A stretch of DNA of 64,000 nucleotides from Neocallimastix lanati (nom. inval.) (lineage: Eukaryota; Neocallimastigomycota; Neocallimastigomycetes; Neocallimastigales; Neocallimastigaceae): the NCBI GenBank assembly GCA_016946835.1, contig JACVTC010000002.1, positions 765,001-829,000 of the forward strand, given 5' to 3'. Each line of letters opens with the position of its first letter. The stretch's first letter is position 1. A program made the translations under genes and the position numbers. Below the pieces are notes generated by a model. The model was given only the letters and a program-made list of their open reading frames with translations. It ran no database searches and had not been told where the DNA came from. Of the stretch, positions 58,600 to 64,000 are shown piece by piece.

Positions 58600-60074
58600 T
58601 TAATAATTTAATAAACATTTTATTAATTCTATATTGCTATTTTTACATGCAATTAATAATGGAGTATCTCCATCTTTATTTTTCTCATTGATATCCATTC
58701 CACGATGAATTAATTTCTTTACTTCTTCAATATTACCTTGTTGACATTCATAAGTTAAATAGGTATTTTTATCATCTATTTTAGTATTTACTATATTCAT
58801 TATAATATTTCTTATTGCATTTCTTTCTTTTTCTAATTGTTTTCTCAATAATTTATTTTTATTTTCTATATTTTCTTTTTCCCTTTTTTCATTTTCTAAA
58901 TCTTTTTCTATTCTTTTATTTTTCATTTTTTCATTTTTCAAATCTTTTTCTATTCTTTTTTTCTCCTTTTTTTCATTTTCCAAATATTCATTAATTTTTT
59001 TTAAAATGAAACAACTTTCACTAAATATTACTTCAATTATATTTTTATCTCTATACACATATATTAATTTTATGAATTCAGGATTAATTTCTGAAATATT
59101 CTTTAAATTTATAAATTTTAAATTTTTTGAAATTATTTCTACAATATCGTTTTCATTGATGATTATTTTGATTTTTTTTTCTTCTGAATATTCAACTAAT
59201 AATTTAAACATTTCTAGATTATTACGATCTATTGCCCAAAATATTGGATTATCTCCATCTACATTTTTTTCATTTATTTCTAAATCAATATCATTTTTAT
59301 TAGCATACTCTATTAATAATTTGGCCATTTCAGTGTTATTATTACTAGAAGCCAATATAAGTGGATTATTCCTTTTTTCACTTTTTTCATTTATTTCCAA
59401 AATAATATCATTTTTATTAGCATAATCTATTAATAATTGAACCGTTTCAATGTTATTTCTAGTAGCAGCATATATAAGTGGATTGCATCCATGATTATTT
59501 TTTTCATTAATTTCTAAATCAATATCATTTTTATTAGCATAATCTATTAATATTTTAACCATTTCAATGTTATTATTACTAGTAGCATATATAAGTGATT
59601 ACTTCCATTATTATTTTTTTCATTAATTTCTAAAACAATATCATTTTTATTTGCATAATCTATTAATAATTGAACCATTTCAATGTTATTTTTAATAATA
59701 GCATATAAAAATGGATAACATTTATATTTATTTTTTTCATTTATTTCCAATATAATATCGTTTTTATTAGTATAATCTATTAATAATTCAACTATTTCAA
59801 TGGTATTTTTATCAGTAGCCCATGTAAGTGGATTATCTCCATCTTTATTTTTTTCATTTATTTCCATAACAATTTTATTTTTATTTGCATATTCTATTAA
59901 TAATTGAACCATTTCAATATTATTATTATAAATAGCATATATAAGTGGATACCATTCATTTTCATTTTTTTCATTTAAATTTAAAACTATTTTATTTTCA
60001 ACGGCATCATCTAAAATTATTTTAACTTTTTGAGTATCGTTTTCAGAAGTTGCAAAAATAAGTTCTTTTTCCAT
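58600..60074 (-). pseudogene. Ankyrin/coiled-coil gene (unit D), one-base frameshift
   Basis: Two overlapping frames (59547-60074, 175 codons, and 58600-59562, 320 codons) make one gene of about 491 residues if one base is restored near 59595, where sister repeats read AGTGGATTA and this one AGTGATTA. It has seven 39-residue ankyrin repeats (one more than unit B), then linker, coiled coil (EKKEKKRIEKDLKNEK) and the terminal segment YLTYECQQGNIEEVKKLIHR ending IKCLLNY. The start Met (MEKELIFATSEND) is conserved. Without the shift it would end after one third. Either a young pseudogene or a sequencing error. Confidence 0.82.
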
Positions 60075-61618
60075 GTTTTTTGAATTTTCATAAAAAAAAA
60101 AACTTTGTTATTACTATTATAACTATATTTTAAAAATGAAAACTATTAGAAGTTTTAGATTTTGTTTCTAATTTTTAGACTAATTATTTATAATGAAGAA
60201 ATAACTTAGAATTATATGAACTTATTTATGTTTAGTTCAAATAAAATTAATAATAAAAACAAAAAATAAAAAAAATTTTTTTTTAGTATTTACATCTCTT
60301 TTATATATATAAAATTTGGAACAAAAAAACAAAAAAACAAAAAACAAAAAAAAATTGGAACTAAAAATTTTTTGGACTTTGCAATTTTATTTTTGCTCTG
60401 ATTTATATTAAAAATTGAACTAAAAAGATATAAAAATATAAAAATGAAATTTAATAATTAATTTTTTAATTATATTTATATGTAAATATATTTATTAGTT
60501 ATAAATTTATTTATTTATTTTTATTTTTATTTCTTTTTTTTTTTTTTTTTATGTTTTACTAATTATATATATACATATATATATAATTTAGTAACTATTT
60601 TTATTTCTTTTTTTTTTTTATGTTTTACTAATTATATATATACATATATATATATAATTTAGTAACTATTTTTATTTCTTTTTTTTTTTATGTTTTACTA
60701 ATTATATATATATATATATATATATAATTTAGTAACTATTTTTATTTCTTTTTTTTTTTTTTTTATATTTATATATATTTTAATAATTATTTTTAAAATT
60801 TTTTAAGTTTTTTACTAATTTAACTATTTAATATTTTTAACGTTTTAATTATCTATTATTATTTTTTTTATTTATTTATTTCATCTAATTTATTTCATAA
60901 TTACTATATTATTTATAATGGTTGATAATCCAATAAATCATTATTTATTAAATATAATTATTATTGGGAATAATAATAATAAAATAGTTGATAATTTTAT
61001 TTATTATTTAATAAAAACAAATAATAAATATAAAATTAACATTATATACTTTTTTCAATTATGTTTTAAATATATCTGAAAAAAAAATTTTAATCATCAT
61101 ATATTTATTTAATTACTTACATATATTTAATATATATATATATAAATAAATATAGATGAATGTTAATAGATCTTAATTTTTAAGATTTTAAATAAATCAT
61201 GTGTAGAAAAACAATTTAAATTTAGATATATATATCTATATAAATTATAATTTTTTTTTTTTTTATTTTTAACTTAATATTATTTAATAATATATTAAAT
61301 AATTATATATAAAGTTTATTTTATTTTTTTTTAAAACATTTATTATATGGTAAAAAGTTAAAAATAAGTAAACATTTAAATAATTTTTTAATCTTTTCAT
61401 TTTATACAAAATTAAAAAACATCAACAAAAAGATAAATAAAATAATAAATAAATAAAATAAATCAATAAATAAGAAATAATTTTTTAAAAAACCAAATCC
61501 TATTATAAAAGTATATAGTTATTATAATTATTTTTTTTTATTTTTTAATTTAATATAATAATAATAATAATTTTTATTTTTTAAGTTTATATACATATAT
61601 TTCATTATTTTTTATAAT
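60075..61618. other. Spacer between units D and E
   Basis: The shared upstream block at 60312-60420, then a tandem repeat of about 66 bp (TATGTTTTACTAATTATATA at about 60551, 60619 and 60690) and AT-rich DNA. No gene. Confidence 0.6.
60530..60770 (+). repeat. 66-bp tandem repeat, about 3.5 copies
   Basis: TTTAGTAACTATTTTTATTT, a T-tract, then ATGTTTTACTAATTATATAT recurs, with differences only in T-tract and TA-run length. Confidence 0.85.
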
Positions 61619-61910
61619 TTAATATGTTTCATTTTTCAAATCTTTTTCTATTTTTTCTTTTTCTCTTTTTTCATTTTCCAAATAATTTTCTATTTTTTCT
61701 TTTTCTATTTTTTCTTTTTCTCTTTTTTCATTTATTAATAATTTAACTTTTGTAATATTATTATTATAAGTAGCATAAAAGTGGAAACCATTCATTTTCA
61801 TTTTTTTTATTTAAATTTAAAACTATCTTATTTTTAACGGCATCATTTAAAATTCTTTTAACTTCCTAATTATTGTTTTTAGAAGTTGCAAGAATAAGTT
61901 CTTTTTCCAT
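61619..61910 (-). pseudogene. Ankyrin unit E: internally deleted relic
   Basis: Begins MEKELILATSKNNN then a stop at codon 15. The cap (EVKRILNDAVKNKIVLNLNK) and the first repeat are recognisable. The sequence jumps directly to the coiled coil (NEKREKEKIEKEKIENYLEN), missing all later repeats, and breaks off at about 61620 without the terminal segment. Upstream block at 62127-62240. Confidence 0.8.
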
Positions 61911-63189
61911 GTTTTTTTTTGAATTTTCGTAAAAATAAAAAAATGAACTTAGTTATTACTATTATTATTATGTTTTAAAAATGAAAAAATATTAAAATAT
62001 TTTAAAATTTTAGATTTTACTTTTAATTTTTTATTTTTATTATCATTATTATTTGAATTAAATATTAATATAAAAATTACAACTTTTTTTTTTTTTTGTA
62101 GTATTTACAAATCTTTTTACACATAAAAAATTTGGAACTAAAAAAATGGAACTAAAAATTTTTGGACATAAAAATTTTTTTAAACTCTGATTTAAAAAAA
62201 ATAAAAATAAAATTTTAATCATAAAAATATTTATATTTTTAATTATAAATATATTAGTTATTTTTATTTCTTCTTTTAGTTCTTTTTTTTTTTTTTAGTT
62301 CTTTTTTTTTATGTTTTAATAATTATTTTTATATTTTTAAGTTTTTTCTTATTTATTTAATTAAAAGTGTTTAGTGATTTATTTATTTATCTATTATTTA
62401 TTTATTTATTTATTTATTCATTTGTTAATATCTTAATTTTTACTATTATGATAATTTTTAATTATAAAATAAAATAATAAATAAATAAGTAAATAAATAA
62501 ATATATAATTAAATATATGAATAAATAAATAGATAAATAAATAAATAAATAGAAATAGATCATGGGTAGGAAAAAATTTATATTTATTCAGAAATAATAA
62601 TAAAAAAAAATTACAAATATTTAAATAATGTTTTTTTTTTTTTAAACTTTTATTTTTGACTTTAACATAACTTAATAGTTTATTAAATTATGTATTGAGT
62701 TTATTTTATTTTGTTTTATTTTTTCTAAAGAAATATATTATATAGCAAGTTAAAAAATAAGTAAAAAAGTTTTTCTATGTAAATTTCATTACAAATTTTT
62801 ACATTTCCATAACTATTTAATCTTTCTATTTTATAAAAATAAAAAACAACAATAAAAAAAAAAAAAAAAAAAAAAAAAATATTATTTTTTTTTCATTTTT
62901 TTGTATTATTGGATATTTAATATAATGATATTAAGAATTTCTATTTTTTAAGTTCATATATATATATTACATTACTAGATTTTAATTATGATTTTTTTTT
63001 TTTTAATTTGTATATATCCTAAATATATATAGATAAATAAAAAAAATGAAAAATTATTTTTTATAATCTAATATATTAGGTTTATAGATTATGATTTAGA
63101 TGATAGTATCTAGTAAATCTTTTCATTATAATTTTTTGAGTATTATAATAATATGGTTATATTAATAATACATTTTATAAAACTATAAC
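61911..63189. other. Spacer between units E and F
   Basis: The shared upstream block (GGAACTAAAAATTTTTGGAC, 62145-62170), TAAA runs (62475-62550), A- and T-tracts, and the shared 3' flank from about 63055. No gene. Confidence 0.6.
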
Positions 63190-64000
63190 CTTGAATTCTT
63201 ATTAATTTAATAAACATTTTATTAATTCTATATTGCTATTTTTACATGTAATTAATAATGGAGTATTTCCATCTTTATTTTTCTTACTGATATCCATTTC
63301 TCGATGAATTAATTTCTTTACTTCTTCAATATTACCTTGTTGACATTCATCGGTTAAAGAGGTATCCTTATCATCTATTTTAGTATTTATTATATTCATT
63401 ATAAAGTTTCTTATTGCCTTTCTTTTTCCAATTGTTTTCTCAATAATTTATTTTCATTTTTTATTCTTTTTTTTCCTCTTTTTCATTTTCAAAATCTTTT
63501 TCTATTCTTTCTTTTTCCTCTTTTTCATTTTCAAATATTTTTTTATTTTTTATTTTTCCTCTTTTTCATTTTCAAATTTTTTTAAAACATATAATGAAAA
63601 TTCAATATCAATTTCTTTAGATATTTCTATATATTTAATAACATTTTTAAATAAATATGGTAAGATATTAATTAACTTTTTTTCTCTCAAATAGAATTCA
63701 AAGATTAAAAATTTTTTTATAACGGTTAATTTATTTTCATTTATAGTAGAAGAAAAAAATTTTTATAAAAAGATTCTTTTTTCAGATCAAAAAGATCAAC
63801 TTAAATAAAAAGTGGCTGTTCCTTTGTCATACAATATTTATTATCAAAAACAATATTTTCTCCATCACTGTTAATTTCTATTTTAAAAGATTGTTTTTCA
63901 TTCCTAAATTCTAAATTAACACAATATAAATATATATTTTTATTTCCAAAAGAATTAAATGCTTTAATTTTTATATTAACCAGTTCATTATTATTTTGTT
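63190..64000 (-). pseudogene. Ankyrin unit F: chimeric, runs off the window
   Basis: The terminal segment is intact for 65 codons (63202-63399: TDECQQGNIEEVKKLIHREM, ending IKCLLN). Upstream the coiled coil is in broken frames (FENEKEEK repeats). Beyond it, in place of the 39-residue ankyrin repeats, is a different sequence: KLTVIKKFLIFEFYLREKK, LFKNVIKYIEISKEIDIEF, and a further open piece at about 63833-63998 (KAFNSFGNKNIYLYCVNLEF). I do not recognise that N-terminal region. Continues past the window edge. Confidence 0.65.

Overview
The window looks like nuclear DNA of an anaerobic gut fungus (Neocallimastigomycota). The non-coding DNA is extremely AT-rich with long A/T homopolymers and microsatellites. 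Islands of coding sequence stand out by G and C content. There is a GT-AG spliceosomal intron, Asn/Thr/Ser-rich proteins, FLYWCH/MULE transposases, Ty1/copia retrotransposons, and a family of ankyrin plus coiled-coil proteins. This is inference from composition and families; another AT-rich eukaryote is possible but fits less well. I found no rRNA, tRNA, CRISPR array or bacterial-type operon.

Layout. 0.3-11.5 kb is a nest of Mutator-like (MULE) elements. Element 1 (297-6591) has about 52-bp terminal inverted repeats, an 8-bp target duplication (AAATGAAT), a broken FLYWCH/MULE transposase, and a 2.7-kb expanded TTTTA array. Element 2 (7625-9187, opposite orientation, one end lost) is collinear with element 1 but lacks the transposase. 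Where element 1 has the microsatellite, element 2 has an intact gene for a small secreted Cys-rich protein, so it is a Pack-MULE-like arrangement. A third element (from 9191) has a different terminus and a second broken transposase. 11.5-22.6 kb is AT-rich DNA with tandem repeats, including a 1.3-kb AATAAT-type satellite. 22.7-26.1 kb is a two-exon bZIP transcription factor gene (970 aa). 26.1-41 kb is non-coding, with a 0.9-kb tandem duplication, several hairpins and, at 33.9-39.7 kb, a stretch less AT-rich than its surroundings.

42.9-64 kb is a tandem array of six ankyrin/coiled-coil gene units, all on the minus strand. Only one (44648-46006) is intact. The others carry a lost start codon, nonsense codons, a one-base frameshift, a transposon insertion or deletions. 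All share the same 3' flank and/or the same upstream block. A full-length, very young Ty1/copia element (46860-53356; two 324-bp LTRs identical by eye; 5-bp target duplication AAATA) lies between two units. It seems to make Gag-Pol by -1 frameshifting (A AAT TTT plus a downstream stem) and to prime reverse transcription with a 5' half of tRNA-Lys(CUU). An older, decayed copia copy (about 54503-57800) splits another ankyrin unit.

How it fits together: the window is accessory, transposon-rich DNA around one regulatory gene (the bZIP). The most interesting points are cargo exchange in the MULE family, a shared A10 frameshift in two divergent transposases, the copia expression and priming signals, and birth-and-death evolution of the ankyrin array.
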